In this document: positions 49,812-58,659 of the stretch, in pieces
How positions within the stretch are numbered: position 1 is the stretch's first letter
Layout of the letters: each line of letters opens with the position of its first letter
Origin: Legionellales bacterium
GTDB taxonomy: Bacteria; Pseudomonadota; Gammaproteobacteria; DSM-16500
Length of the DNA stretch: 64,000 nucleotides
Direction of reading: 5' to 3'
Assembly (NCBI GenBank): GCA_947478495.1
Contig: CANJVW010000004.1
Coordinates: 1 to 64,000 of the forward strand
The notes under the pieces: generated by a model
What the model saw: the letters and a program-made list of their open reading frames with translations, nothing else
What the model was told of the DNA's origin: nothing
Databases searched by the model: none
Translations under genes and position numbers: made by a program

Positions 49812-50968
49812 GTTGTTCCTTTTTTATTGTGATCCATCTTTTCAATAAGGGAGCACACTTCGCGTGTTGCAACTGTCCAATTTAAACGGGTTTCAAATTC
49901 ATGAAAAGCACGCATAGCCATTGCCTCATAGCGATCATAGTGTTTCATTAAATCGATAATATAATCACAATAAGTCGATGCATCTGCATCTAATTCAAAC
50001 GTCATACCATTGATATTATCTTTTACAATGGTTGGAATGCCGCCTATATGCGTTGTTAAACAAGGCACTCCAAATGCATTCGCCTCGCAAAACACTAGGC
50101 CAAATGCTTCGGCGCGTGATGGAACAAACAAAAAGTGAGCCTGAGCCAACAACGCATTAATTGCCTGAACGCCTGCCGGTGTATTTTTTGAGATGAACCC
50201 ATGGCATTTTATAAAGTCAGGCATATTCTTCATGTCAGGCGGATAACAGCCCACTACATGCAATTCAACAGACTGCCCCAAGGCATGCAAAGCGTGTACT
50301 ACCCTGAACACAACATCGCCCCCTTTACGATTCCATGGCTTACCCATAAAAAGCAGATTGACCGTTTTTCGCGAACGGTTTTTTAAAAAAAGATCGACCT
50401 CCTGTCGCGTAGGAGGATTGTCGATATTGGCGCCATATGGAACTACTTTAACGATATCCTTGTTCACACCATATACTTCAATTGCGGTACGTGCCGCCCA
50501 ATCAGATGAAAAGATCGCGAGAGAGCAACGCGATAAACATTCTTTCGTAATAGCATTGCCCTCCGCAATAGAGCGAGTAGAATGCCTTGAAAACTCTGGA
50601 TAAAATCCTAAAAAACCCGCATACAATCCATCTGTCCACAAAACAATGGGTGCCTTAGATTTTAAATAACAAATAGGATGAATCAAGGGTGATACAATTA
50701 CATCAAATGATTTGTTTTTTAATGCACCATCGGCTTGTTGAGAATAATATTGCGCAACAGCAATATTAAATTCAGAACATTCTCGTTGTCCAGATACTAT
50801 TCTTTTCCATGCTCTTTTTATCCAAAAAAATCGAGGGAGCTTTCTTTCTAGAGACCCAATATACTGAACATCATTCTGATTTTCTAATGCCTTTGACATA
50901 TAAAAAGGCGTTCCAGACCAATAGGTAACGTCTTTTGTATTAAACGTTGTCGTATAGGCTATTTTCAT
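49808..50968 (-). CDS. Glycosyltransferase, GT-B fold (family 4-like)
   Basis: 386 residues. The C-terminal half has NLLFMGKPWNRKGGDVVFRV and the E-x7-E motif EAFGLVFCEANAFGVPCLTT, typical of retaining GT4-type enzymes. Sugar and acceptor are unknown; LPS or another surface glycan is likely. It overlaps both neighbours (polA and the next glycosyltransferase) by 4 bp. Confidence 0.82.
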   Translation of the reverse strand: MKIAYTTTFNTKDVTYWSGTPFYMSKALENQNDVQYIGSLERKLPRFFWIKRAWKRIVSGQRECSEFNIAVAQYYSQQADGALKNKSFDVIVSPLIHPICYLKSKAPIVLWTDGLYAGFLGFYPEFSRHSTRSIAEGNAITKECLSRCSLAIFSSDWAARTAIEVYGVNKDIVKVVPYGANIDNPPTRQEVDLFLKNRSRKTVNLLFMGKPWNRKGGDVVFRVVHALHALGQSVELHVVGCYPPDMKNMPDFIKCHGFISKNTPAGVQAINALLAQAHFLFVPSRAEAFGLVFCEANAFGVPCLTTHIGGIPTIVKDNINGMTFELDADASTYCDYIIDLMKHYDRYEAMAMRAFHEFETRLNWTVATREVCSLIEKMDHNKKGTT

Positions 50969-52089
50969 CTGTTATTCCTTGTCGAATCGAGCGCCCAAAA
51001 CGTTTTCTTAAATGACTCCAATGAAAAATACTGTTTCACTCGAGCGCATCCCTTTTGCCCCATCTGATTTCGTTGTTCTTCTGTCGAATTAAATTGTATC
51101 AGCATCTCTTTCGCTAAAGTATCCGATTGTTGAGGATCGATTAAGATACCCGTATCACCGATCACTTCTGGCACGCCACCGACGCGCGTTGCAATCACAG
51201 GCACCTTTGATAGCATCGCTTCAATCAACGCAAATCCAAATGCTTCTTCTAAAGCGGATGAGACATACACATCAAATGCCTTGATCGCACGAAAAGCATC
51301 TTCAAGAAATCCAGTAAAAATAACATTCTTATCACAGCTCAAATCAATCGTTTGTTTTTTTAATTCAGCCTCTATTGATCCATCTCCAATAATAACTAAC
51401 TTTGATTGAGGACAGATAGATTGAATAACCGAAAAGGCGGCAATGGTATTGGCATGATTCTTATCTCGATCTAATCGGCCAATCGTCCCAAATACAAAAG
51501 CATCGTCTGGTAAATGCAGTAAGCGACGAGATTTTTCTCTTGTTAATAATTTTTTTTCAGCGACGTCTGTATCCATGGCATTGTATAGCGTAATAATTCG
51601 CTCATGAGGGATATTCCAAAGTGATTGACGCAAGTCATCGCGCACCGCATTGGATACACCCACAAAAATGGTGTTTCGAGGACAACACAGCGCGAGAAAC
51701 AATCGTCTGCCGATTCTTTTCATAGCGCCCACAGCATGCTTAATAATAAATAATTGCGGTATTTTTTTAAAAAGAGACACGCAAGTCATGACATAGCCTG
51801 TTTGATATCGATGGCAAATAACCATGTCAAATTGTCTTTCTCTGTGCAAGGCAAGCATTTTTCGAATAGCAAACCACTTCAATCCACGCGCTGATTTTCT
51901 GGGTGTATTTAAAAAAATGACTTCTTCGGCGATATGTTTTTTAATAATACTGTCTTCCAGTTCTCCCATGAAATAAACAACAGTCACTGTCCATTTTTTT
52001 TGATCAAATAATTGGGTGTAGTTATTGCTGATGGCAATAAATTGTATGGCGGGACTATGAACAAAAATTAAAACGTTTTTTCTTTCCAT
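50965..52089 (-). CDS. Glycosyltransferase family 4
   Basis: 374 residues. FGTIGRLDRDKNHANTIAAF and EEAFGFALIEAMLSKVPVIATRVGGVPEVI are classic GT4 nucleotide-sugar binding blocks. It forms a two-gene pair with the next glycosyltransferase, inserted between mnmE and polA. Sugar specificity cannot be told. Confidence 0.88.
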   Translation of the reverse strand: MERKNVLIFVHSPAIQFIAISNNYTQLFDQKKWTVTVVYFMGELEDSIIKKHIAEEVIFLNTPRKSARGLKWFAIRKMLALHRERQFDMVICHRYQTGYVMTCVSLFKKIPQLFIIKHAVGAMKRIGRRLFLALCCPRNTIFVGVSNAVRDDLRQSLWNIPHERIITLYNAMDTDVAEKKLLTREKSRRLLHLPDDAFVFGTIGRLDRDKNHANTIAAFSVIQSICPQSKLVIIGDGSIEAELKKQTIDLSCDKNVIFTGFLEDAFRAIKAFDVYVSSALEEAFGFALIEAMLSKVPVIATRVGGVPEVIGDTGILIDPQQSDTLAKEMLIQFNSTEEQRNQMGQKGCARVKQYFSLESFKKTFWALDSTRNNR

Positions 52090-52121
52090 GTTATACGCCT
52101 TTGCTGCTTAGTACGCCTTCT

Positions 52122-53456
52122 TTATTTCCCAATGCAAAAACTCGAAAAAATAACGCCTAATAAATCGTCCGATGTAAACTCACCTGTTATATCATTAAGA
52201 GCTAGCTGCGCCAAACGCAAATTTTCCGCAAGTAACTCGCCCGATTTTGACTCAAATTCTTTCAGCCCCATCTCTAAAAAAGACTCAGTCCGTTTTAACG
52301 CATCAACATGCCTGCGTCTTGCGGAAAATAATCCCTCTTCGGTTGATTGAACACCTGCAAACCGTTTTATTTCGTTTTTCAACAAATCAATACCTGCGCC
52401 CGATTTAGCAGAAAGTGTTATTTCTGTATGTCCTTCTTTTTCTACAAGAGAAGAGGCTTGATTTATCAAATCCATTTTATTTTGAACAAAAATAATAGGA
52501 ATAGATTTTTCATTCTTTATCTCTTCTGGTATAAAAAAATCCTCTCTGTTTTGAATATCAGAAACCCATACAATGATATCCGCTTTTTCTATTTCAGCCT
52601 TTGCCCGACGAATTCCCTCCTCTTCAACGGGGTCAAGACTTGTCCTAAGACCCGCGGTATCCATCACATGAATCGGAATACCGTCAATCAAAATATGTTC
52701 ATGCAATACATCGCGCGTTGTGCCTGGTATATCGGTTACAATAGCCCGATCCTTCCCTGTGAGTTGATTTAATAAGCTGGATTTCCCAACGTTAGGACTG
52801 CCTGCGATAACCATTTTAATACCATCTCGCAATAAACTACCTTGCTTTGCCGCACCTTGTATTTTTTTCAATTGTACAAAAAGTTCTTTTAATTTTAATT
52901 CTATTTTCTTATCATTCAAATGATCGATATCTTCATCCACAAAATCAATGGATGCTTCAACATAAGTTCTAAGCCATATAACATCTTTCACTAACGCATG
53001 AATGTGTTTTGAAAACTCGCCTTGCAGGGAATGAATAGCCGCTCTCGCGGCTTGAATAGATGAAGCATCAATTAAATCGGCAATGGCTTCTGCCTGAACC
53101 AAATCAATTTTATTATTTAAAAAAGCACGCTCTGAAAATTCGCCCGGTCGTGCGAGTCGTGCACCACTTTGAACAATGACTTGAATAATGCAATCGACGA
53201 TAATCGATCCGCCATGAGCGTGCAGCTCTAATACATCTTCACCTGTAAACGAATGGGGGTTTTTAAAGAAAAGAGCAATACCCTGATCGATTGTTTCATT
53301 GGATAAATCATAAAATGAAGAGAAAGTCGCATAACGCGGCTTTGGCATTTTTTTCAGAAGGGCGAGAGAGATGCTTGAAACTAACGGTCCTGAGACTCGA
53401 ATAACTGCAACCCCTCCGCGTCCAGGAGGGGTTGATAAGGCAACGATGGTATCCAT
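52122..53456 (-). CDS. mnmE: tRNA modification GTPase MnmE (TrmE)
   Basis: 444 residues. An N-terminal tetrahydrofolate-binding domain starts MDTIVALSTPPGRGGVAVIR; the G domain has MVIAGSPNVGKSSLLNQL, DIPGTTRDVL, MDTAGLR and NKMD; the C-terminus ends in FCIGK, the invariant CxGK. It partners MnmG in U34 modification. The ATG shares one base with the yidC stop. Confidence 0.97.
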   Translation of the reverse strand: MDTIVALSTPPGRGGVAVIRVSGPLVSSISLALLKKMPKPRYATFSSFYDLSNETIDQGIALFFKNPHSFTGEDVLELHAHGGSIIVDCIIQVIVQSGARLARPGEFSERAFLNNKIDLVQAEAIADLIDASSIQAARAAIHSLQGEFSKHIHALVKDVIWLRTYVEASIDFVDEDIDHLNDKKIELKLKELFVQLKKIQGAAKQGSLLRDGIKMVIAGSPNVGKSSLLNQLTGKDRAIVTDIPGTTRDVLHEHILIDGIPIHVMDTAGLRTSLDPVEEEGIRRAKAEIEKADIIVWVSDIQNREDFFIPEEIKNEKSIPIIFVQNKMDLINQASSLVEKEGHTEITLSAKSGAGIDLLKNEIKRFAGVQSTEEGLFSARRRHVDALKRTESFLEMGLKEFESKSGELLAENLRLAQLALNDITGEFTSDDLLGVIFSSFCIGK

Positions 53457-55114
53457 TATTTTTTGTTAATGGAGCGCATAATAAACCACTGCTGTAAAAA
53501 GGACAGTGTATTATTAACAAACCAATACAACATAAGACCCGCTGGAAAATTCATGAATAATGCGGTAAATACAACAGGCATGAACAACATGATTTTAGCT
53601 TGTGTTGGATCGCTTGACGGTGGATTCAAGCGCTGTTGAAGAAACATCGACAGACCCATTAAAAGAGGTAAAACATAGAATGGGTCTTTCATAGATAAAT
53701 CATGTATCCACAGTATGAAAGGTGCTTGACGTAATTCAACACTTTCAATTAATACCCAATACAATCCAATGAAAACAGGAATTTGAATTAAAATAGGTAG
53801 GCAACCGCTCATGGGATTGATCTTTTCTTTTTTGTATAGCTCTATTGTTGCTTGCGTTAACTTTTGTTTGTCCTCTGCAAATCGCTCTTTCAATGCTACT
53901 AATTTTGGCTGCAATGTTTTCATGCCACTCATTGAGCGATAACTTTTTGCTGAGAGATGAAAAAATAATAGTTTAATAATGAGTGTCACTATAACAATAG
54001 ACCATCCCCAGTTCCCGACCACATCATAGATGTGCTGCATCATCCAAAAGATGATTCCTGAGATAAACCAAAACCAACCGTAATCAATGCTTAATTTTAA
54101 AGTAGGTGACAATGGATTCAGGTAATCCGCAATTAAAGGTCCTGAATAAAAGGTAGAGTGAAACGAAGAAGTCATTCCTGCTGGGCTGGAAAGAGGAGCG
54201 CTCATCATACCAATTGTATAGAGATTATCAGCATTAACTTTTGAGAAATATTGAAATGATTCTTGATGATCAGGTATCCACGCACTGACAAAATAATGTT
54301 GGATCATAGCAGCCCAACCACCTGTAATAGTTTGATTCAGATTGGTTTGTCCCATTTGCTTGAATGAAATTTTTTGAAATCGTTTATCAGGGCTTGAAAT
54401 GGCTCCGCCAAAATAGGTAACCGTTGACGTTAAACCATTTTGATGAGCGTTTTGCTCGCTATTCTTTCGCAACAATTGAAAATAAAGATGACCATCCCAA
54501 GGTTGGGCTGATTGATTGTGAACAATATAGTTTACATCAACATCGTAGTGATTTTTCTTAAACGTAAGCACTTTATCAACGGAGATATTTTTATTATTTT
54601 TCCAATGAAGAACAACTTCCATGCTTTCTTTGTCGTTTGACAACGTATAGCTTTTTTTATCAGCTGTATAGTGTGCTTGAGTTTCTGATGTATCAGGACC
54701 TTCCGTGCTAATTAAACCACTTTGCGCTAAATAACGTGTATCCGGTGTATTGTTTAAGAGTAAAAAAGGTTCTGTTGAGTATAGTTTTTCAGGATATTGT
54801 AATAATTTAATTTGTGTAAAATTACCACCGACTGTATCAATATCGGCGCTCAGTACATCGGTTTCAATATGAATGAGATGTGAATCGCTTTTCTTTTTAA
54901 GTGGCGCTGAAGAAATAGCATGAGAATGTGTCACTTGCTCAGGCAATGAAGGAATGGTGTTTTGAGACGACTCTGGCGTTTGAATGGAAGGAGTTGTTGT
55001 TATGGTAGATTGATCGGAATGTTCTTTTTGATAGGCTTGATAAAGAAATAATACAAGTGCTATCAATATGGCATATAAAGCAATTCGAATGAAGTCCAGT
55101 GAACGAGTTGGCAT
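53456..55114 (-). CDS. yidC: Membrane protein insertase YidC
   Basis: 552 residues from ATG 55114 (MPTRSLDFIRIALYAILIAL). An N-terminal anchor, a large periplasmic domain (about 60-330) and the conserved five-helix core with IVIVTLIIKLLFFHLSAKSY, NPMSGCLPILIQIPVFIGLY and FPAGLMLYWFVNNTLSFLQQ. It inserts inner-membrane proteins with or without Sec. The frame to 55153 adds 13 residues overlapping yidD and is not needed. Confidence 0.95.
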   Translation of the reverse strand: MPTRSLDFIRIALYAILIALVLFLYQAYQKEHSDQSTITTTPSIQTPESSQNTIPSLPEQVTHSHAISSAPLKKKSDSHLIHIETDVLSADIDTVGGNFTQIKLLQYPEKLYSTEPFLLLNNTPDTRYLAQSGLISTEGPDTSETQAHYTADKKSYTLSNDKESMEVVLHWKNNKNISVDKVLTFKKNHYDVDVNYIVHNQSAQPWDGHLYFQLLRKNSEQNAHQNGLTSTVTYFGGAISSPDKRFQKISFKQMGQTNLNQTITGGWAAMIQHYFVSAWIPDHQESFQYFSKVNADNLYTIGMMSAPLSSPAGMTSSFHSTFYSGPLIADYLNPLSPTLKLSIDYGWFWFISGIIFWMMQHIYDVVGNWGWSIVIVTLIIKLLFFHLSAKSYRSMSGMKTLQPKLVALKERFAEDKQKLTQATIELYKKEKINPMSGCLPILIQIPVFIGLYWVLIESVELRQAPFILWIHDLSMKDPFYVLPLLMGLSMFLQQRLNPPSSDPTQAKIMLFMPVVFTALFMNFPAGLMLYWFVNNTLSFLQQWFIMRSINKK

Positions 55115-55116
55115 AG

Positions 55117-55344
55117 TTATTTTTCCGGTACGGTATCTACACCGCCAGAGCATCCTGGGTGACAGCGTAAGATTCGTTTAATTGATAAAAAACATCCTGT
55201 TAGAAATCCGTGACAATCTAGTGCTTCTTTTGTGTAATCAGAACAGACGGGGTAAAATCGACAATTATTCCCAAGCAATGGACGGATGATGTATTGGTAG
55301 ACAGTAATTATTTTTTTTAGCGAAAAGACAATAATTTTTTCCAT
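55117..55344 (-). CDS. yidD: Membrane protein insertion efficiency factor YidD
   Basis: 75 residues. The family core LLGNNCRFYPVCSDYTKEAL and RCHPGCSGGVD with its three conserved cysteines is complete. It sits between rnpA (28-bp overlap) and yidC (2-bp gap), its standard place. Confidence 0.94.
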   Translation of the reverse strand: MEKIIVFSLKKIITVYQYIIRPLLGNNCRFYPVCSDYTKEALDCHGFLTGCFLSIKRILRCHPGCSGGVDTVPEK

Positions 55345-55667
55345 GATTCATCTATCCCTTTTCGTAATATTTTTTTATCGCACTGATCGATATGGTGGCG
55401 AGTCATAAAAATAATATCGAATCCGCTCAATGGATTTGCATTCAAACGAAAACTTTCTCTTACTATTCGTTTGATTCGATTTCTTGATACTGCTTTATTA
55501 ACAGTACGTTTAGGAACAACCAAACCTAACCTGGTTTGTGTTATTTCATTGGGACGAAATAACATTAAAAAGTAACGATGATTGATTTTCTTTGATTGAT
55601 CAAATAGACGTTTGTAATCTGCTTTTGTTATTAGCCTATTTGATCGAGGAAATTCAAATCGTTCAAT
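55317..55667 (-). CDS. rnpA: Ribonuclease P protein component RnpA, non-standard start
   Basis: About 116 residues if started at ATT 55667, giving (M)ERFEFPRSNRLITKADYKRL and then the RNA-binding block VSRNRIKRIVRESFR. The frame is family-like from ERFEF onward but contains no ATG, GTG or TTG between the upstream TAG (inside rpmH) and an internal ATG at 55565, which would delete 34 conserved residues. ATT 55667, 2 bp after the rpmH stop, gives the normal length (E. coli RnpA is 119). ATT is a known rare start, as in infC. A sequencing error is the alternative. Confidence 0.82.
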   Translation of the reverse strand: MERFEFPRSNRLITKADYKRLFDQSKKINHRYFLMLFRPNEITQTRLGLVVPKRTVNKAVSRNRIKRIVRESFRLNANPLSGFDIIFMTRHHIDQCDKKILRKGIDESWKKLLSFR

Positions 55668-55669
55668 TT

Positions 55670-55804
55670 TTAAGCTGTTAATTCTTTTCTACCTTTTGCA
55701 CGGCGTCTGTTAATGACAGCTCGTCCATTTTTAGTCGCCATTCGCGCTCTAAAACCATGTGTTCTTTTTCGCTTAATTTCGCTCGGTTGGTATGTTCTTT
55801 TCAT
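55670..55804 (-). CDS. rpmH: Ribosomal protein bL34
   Basis: 44 residues, [20 protein letters not shown] through [12 protein letters not shown], a near-perfect match to bL34. Too short to appear in ordinary ORF lists. A strong promoter lies 42-70 bp upstream. It heads the rpmH-rnpA-yidD-yidC-mnmE block. Confidence 0.97.
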   Translation of the reverse strand: MKRTYQPSEIKRKRTHGFRARMATKNGRAVINRRRAKGRKELTA

Positions 55805-55845
55805 GAGACTGTCTGCCATCTGTTTAAATTTTAAAATAGGCGATT

Positions 55846-55874
55846 ATAGTAGGGATAGTTTCATTTGTTGTCAA
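55846..55874 (-). promoter_or_regulatory. rpmH promoter
   Basis: Minus strand TTGACA (55869-55874), 17-bp spacer, TACTAT (55846-55851), overlapping a TATAAT register 3 bp further on. A near-consensus sigma-70 promoter. Confidence 0.75.
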
Positions 55875-55906
55875 ATCATTTTCCTCGTGTGTAGTGCAAC
55901 AAAACG

Positions 55907-55968
55907 TGTAAACCGGGACTTACTATTTTAAAAACCCTTATTTTTAAAATAGTAAGTCCCGGTTTACA
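55907..55968. repeat. Perfect 28-bp inverted repeat beside the putative origin
   Basis: Arms 55907-55934 and 55941-55968 (start TGTAAACCGGGACTTACTAT) match base for base around the 6-bp spacer CCCTTA. It has no match to the other repeat families in this window. Confidence 0.95.
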
Positions 55969-56178
55969 TAGGAGTTCTGATATGTGTAAGTGAGATTATC
56001 TCCAGATTTTTTTCATTAATATTTATTTTATATATTTATTTCTTTATTTAGTTATTTTATTTATTAGAGGAGGGAGTTTCTGTGTGTAATCTATAAATAG
56101 CTAGTCTATTGATAGGGTTATAGTCTGTGTAAGTCTGTGGAAAAAGTCTGTTTCACGCTGTGTGGCAAAAGGTACTCA

Positions 56179-56187
56179 TGTGGATAA
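56179..56187 (-). promoter_or_regulatory. DnaA box (perfect)
   Basis: TGTGGATAA on the plus strand, that is TTATCCACA on the minus strand. Confidence 0.7.
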
Positions 56188-56246
56188 AAATCGAAAACAC
56201 CAGAAGTAGCGATTTTTCAACAGGGAGTACCGGGTTTCGGGCTTAC

Positions 56247-57581
56247 TTATACAGAGGAAAGGGATGAAGCTATTTTGAGCATTCTAGCGTGTAGGTCGAC
56301 TTGGTGGGCTCGGATGATGTCCACAGATTGATCAATTAAAGCGCGTGAAACGATGATCGTTTCAAGGTCTCTCTCAATAGGAGGTTTCGCGGTGAAGGAC
56401 GTTAGGAAGGATTTTCGTGAGTGCCCTACAAGTAATCGAACATCTAGTTTTTTAAAGGACACCATGTTTTTGATTAGCTCTAAGTCTTGTACAGGTGTTT
56501 TTCCGTATCCTATTCCCGGGTCAAATATCACCCGATGGCGTGGGATGCCTCTTTCTTCAAGCTCACTTAAGCGTTTTTCTGCCCATTGGTAGAGTGTGCT
56601 CACAACATCCTGGTTGAGCGGCAAGTAGCGGTTCTTATTTGCTGGGATACCAAGTTGATGCATTAAAACGACATCACATCGAGATGGCTCTACGACGCCT
56701 AGCATGTTTGGATTTTCTAGTCCGCTGACATCGTTAATCCAGTCTATGCCGAGATCGAGCGCTTTTTGAGCTGTTTCTGGGTGTCGCGTGTCGATGCTGA
56801 TTTTGGGAGGGAGAAGTAACTTGGCTTTGTGGCTCTGTAAGGCGGTGAGCAGTGGCTTGAGCCTACTCCATTCCTCTGTCGGTGATACTGCCTTGGCGTG
56901 GGGTCCTGTCGCTTCTGCGCCGATATCCACGATATCCGCTCCTGAGGCGACTAATGCTTCGAAAGAGCGCCAGGCATTGTTGATATCGACTCTGTCGCCT
57001 GAGAAAGAATCCGGTGTGAGGTTTAAAATACCCATTAGCTGTGGTGTATCAATGCGCTGCTGGATTTGTCGAGTATGCAATGGTGCTGTTCCGTCAAATC
57101 GAGACCCCCAGCCGGATGCCATTTCAAAAGCCGTTTTGCCAAAAAGAGGTCCGGGTATGGGATAGGTCCAAAAAGGAGCTACGTCAGCGAGCGGCCACAA
57201 GGCAAATAGCCTCTCGTGCAAGTGTTCATGCGGTACATGCAGTTTTTCGTCGTAATGAATTAGCTGATGAAAGCTCAGTAAATCAATGTCAATGACACGA
57301 GGCCCCCAGTGTTCCTTGTTGAGCTGTCCCATTTCTTTTTCAATGCGTTTTGTGTGCTGCAGCAATTCAAGCGGCGTTAGGTCTGCTTCGCAGCGAATCG
57401 CGGCATTAAGGTACGGTTTATCCCAGGAGTCGTTGGCGTTATCCGGCAGCAGCGCATCCGATACATAAACAGGCGACACCTGTTTGACCGATAGCGTCGG
57501 TATTTTTTTAATGAGTAAAAGTGCTTGTCTCAGAAAAAAAAGACGGTCGCCGAGATTGGTTCCTAGACCTAAAATAATCAT
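56247..57581 (-). CDS. folKP: Fused HPPK-DHPS folate enzyme (FolK-FolP)
   Basis: 444 residues with two domains. 1-160 is 6-hydroxymethyl-7,8-dihydropterin pyrophosphokinase (ILGLGTNLGDR, PYLNAAI, WGPRVIDIDLLSF). About 175-440 is dihydropteroate synthase (LMGILNLTPDSFSGD, KISIDTRHPETAQKAL, FDPGIGYGKT, LLVGHSRKSFL). The loop usually written GGESTRPG reads GAEATGPHA, so its Arg is absent. Such fusions are known, for example in Francisella. It follows ltaE in a 4-bp overlap; folB lies just upstream of ltaE. Confidence 0.93.
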   Translation of the reverse strand: MIILGLGTNLGDRLFFLRQALLLIKKIPTLSVKQVSPVYVSDALLPDNANDSWDKPYLNAAIRCEADLTPLELLQHTKRIEKEMGQLNKEHWGPRVIDIDLLSFHQLIHYDEKLHVPHEHLHERLFALWPLADVAPFWTYPIPGPLFGKTAFEMASGWGSRFDGTAPLHTRQIQQRIDTPQLMGILNLTPDSFSGDRVDINNAWRSFEALVASGADIVDIGAEATGPHAKAVSPTEEWSRLKPLLTALQSHKAKLLLPPKISIDTRHPETAQKALDLGIDWINDVSGLENPNMLGVVEPSRCDVVLMHQLGIPANKNRYLPLNQDVVSTLYQWAEKRLSELEERGIPRHRVIFDPGIGYGKTPVQDLELIKNMVSFKKLDVRLLVGHSRKSFLTSFTAKPPIERDLETIIVSRALIDQSVDIIRAHQVDLHARMLKIASSLSSV

Positions 57582-58636
57582 CGATGGGATCGACTAAAAA
57601 ATAATTTAACGTGTTCAATAACGCGAGCAATATCGTGCGCCGTGATATCAAGGTGCGTGACAAGACGCGTAACACCTTCTTTGTTCGGCTGTTTGGCAAT
57701 AACAATACCCTGTTCTTGTAAATACGCTTGCAGCGCAGCGTGCTGTTGATTAATTTTAAGAAAAACAATATTCGTTTGAGGGGGCTCTATCACGCTTATT
57801 TCATAAATTGTATTTAAGCCAACAGCGAGTGTCGCTGCGTTTTCATGATCATCAACGAGTCGCTTAACATTATGTTCGATAGCGTATATGGCGGCCGCCG
57901 CTAAAAATCCGGCTTGGCGCATGCCGCCGCCCAACACCTTTCGCCAGCGACGGGCTTTGTCGATGACTTCATGCGATCCGCATAAAATAGAACCGACCGG
58001 CGCTCCCAATCCTTTTGAGAAACAAATGGAAACAGAATCAAAACAAGTGCTGATTTGATCAACGGGAATATTGAGCTTTTGAGACGCATTGAATACACGA
58101 GCACCATCTAAGTGGCAAGCTAATTGATTGAGTCGGCAAAAGGGTTTAATCGTTTGAAGGTAATCGAGCGGCAATACTTTGCCTTGCGCGGTGTTTTCAA
58201 GACACAAAAGTCGGCTACGTGCGTAATGTGGATCGACCGGCTTAATGAATTGGCTGACTTTGTTTAAGCAGAGTGTCCCATCTTGTTCGAAGTCGAGTGG
58301 TTGCGGTTGAATGCTTCCCAATACAGCAGCGCCCCCACCCTCCCATCGATACGTATGCGCTGTTTGTCCGACAATATATTCATCGCCTCGTTCGCAATGT
58401 GCCATGATGCCGATTAAATTGGATTGCGTGCCGGAGCAGGCAAAAATGGCGGCGTCCTGGCCGGTGAGCTCTGCCATCATCGCTTCTAGTCGATTGACGG
58501 TAGGATCTTCATGAAAGACATCGTCGCCGACATCGGCGTTCATCATGGCGTCTCGCATCCCCTTGCTCGGGCGTGTGACGGTGTCGCTTCGTAGGTCGAT
58601 AGGATGCACAGGCTGGACCTCTTTAAAAGAGCCCAT
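57578..58636 (-). CDS. ltaE: Low-specificity L-threonine aldolase
   Basis: 352 residues, a PLP fold type I enzyme that splits threonine and allo-threonine to glycine and acetaldehyde. IDLRSDTVTRPSKGMRDAM, GDDVFHEDPTVNRLE, HLDGARVFNAS and the PLP-lysine segment ICFSKGLGAPVGSIL are clear. Its place inside a folate cluster fits glycine and one-carbon supply. It starts 23 bp after folB. Confidence 0.93.
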   Translation of the reverse strand: MGSFKEVQPVHPIDLRSDTVTRPSKGMRDAMMNADVGDDVFHEDPTVNRLEAMMAELTGQDAAIFACSGTQSNLIGIMAHCERGDEYIVGQTAHTYRWEGGGAAVLGSIQPQPLDFEQDGTLCLNKVSQFIKPVDPHYARSRLLCLENTAQGKVLPLDYLQTIKPFCRLNQLACHLDGARVFNASQKLNIPVDQISTCFDSVSICFSKGLGAPVGSILCGSHEVIDKARRWRKVLGGGMRQAGFLAAAAIYAIEHNVKRLVDDHENAATLAVGLNTIYEISVIEPPQTNIVFLKINQQHAALQAYLQEQGIVIAKQPNKEGVTRLVTHLDITAHDIARVIEHVKLFFSRSHR

Positions 58637-58659
58637 ACTAGCGAGAATGACAAATTATT

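Larger units (their letters stand above)
55805..56246. other. Candidate chromosomal replication origin (oriC)
   Basis: 442 bp without genes between rpmH and folKP, both on the minus strand. From left: the rpmH promoter, a perfect 28-bp inverted repeat (55907-55968), an AT-rich tract (about 55990-56070, nearly all A/T), then DnaA-box-like sites TGTGGAAAA (56136-56144), TGTGGCAAA (56161-56169) and the perfect TGTGGATAA (56179-56187), all in one orientation. Plus-strand composition shifts from C-rich on the left to G-rich on the right. A location beside rpmH is common for gammaproteobacterial origins. Confidence 0.65.

Noticed and set aside
56151-56166. TGTTTCACGCTGTGTG as a third parS site
   Set aside because: Only the left half matches the palindrome.
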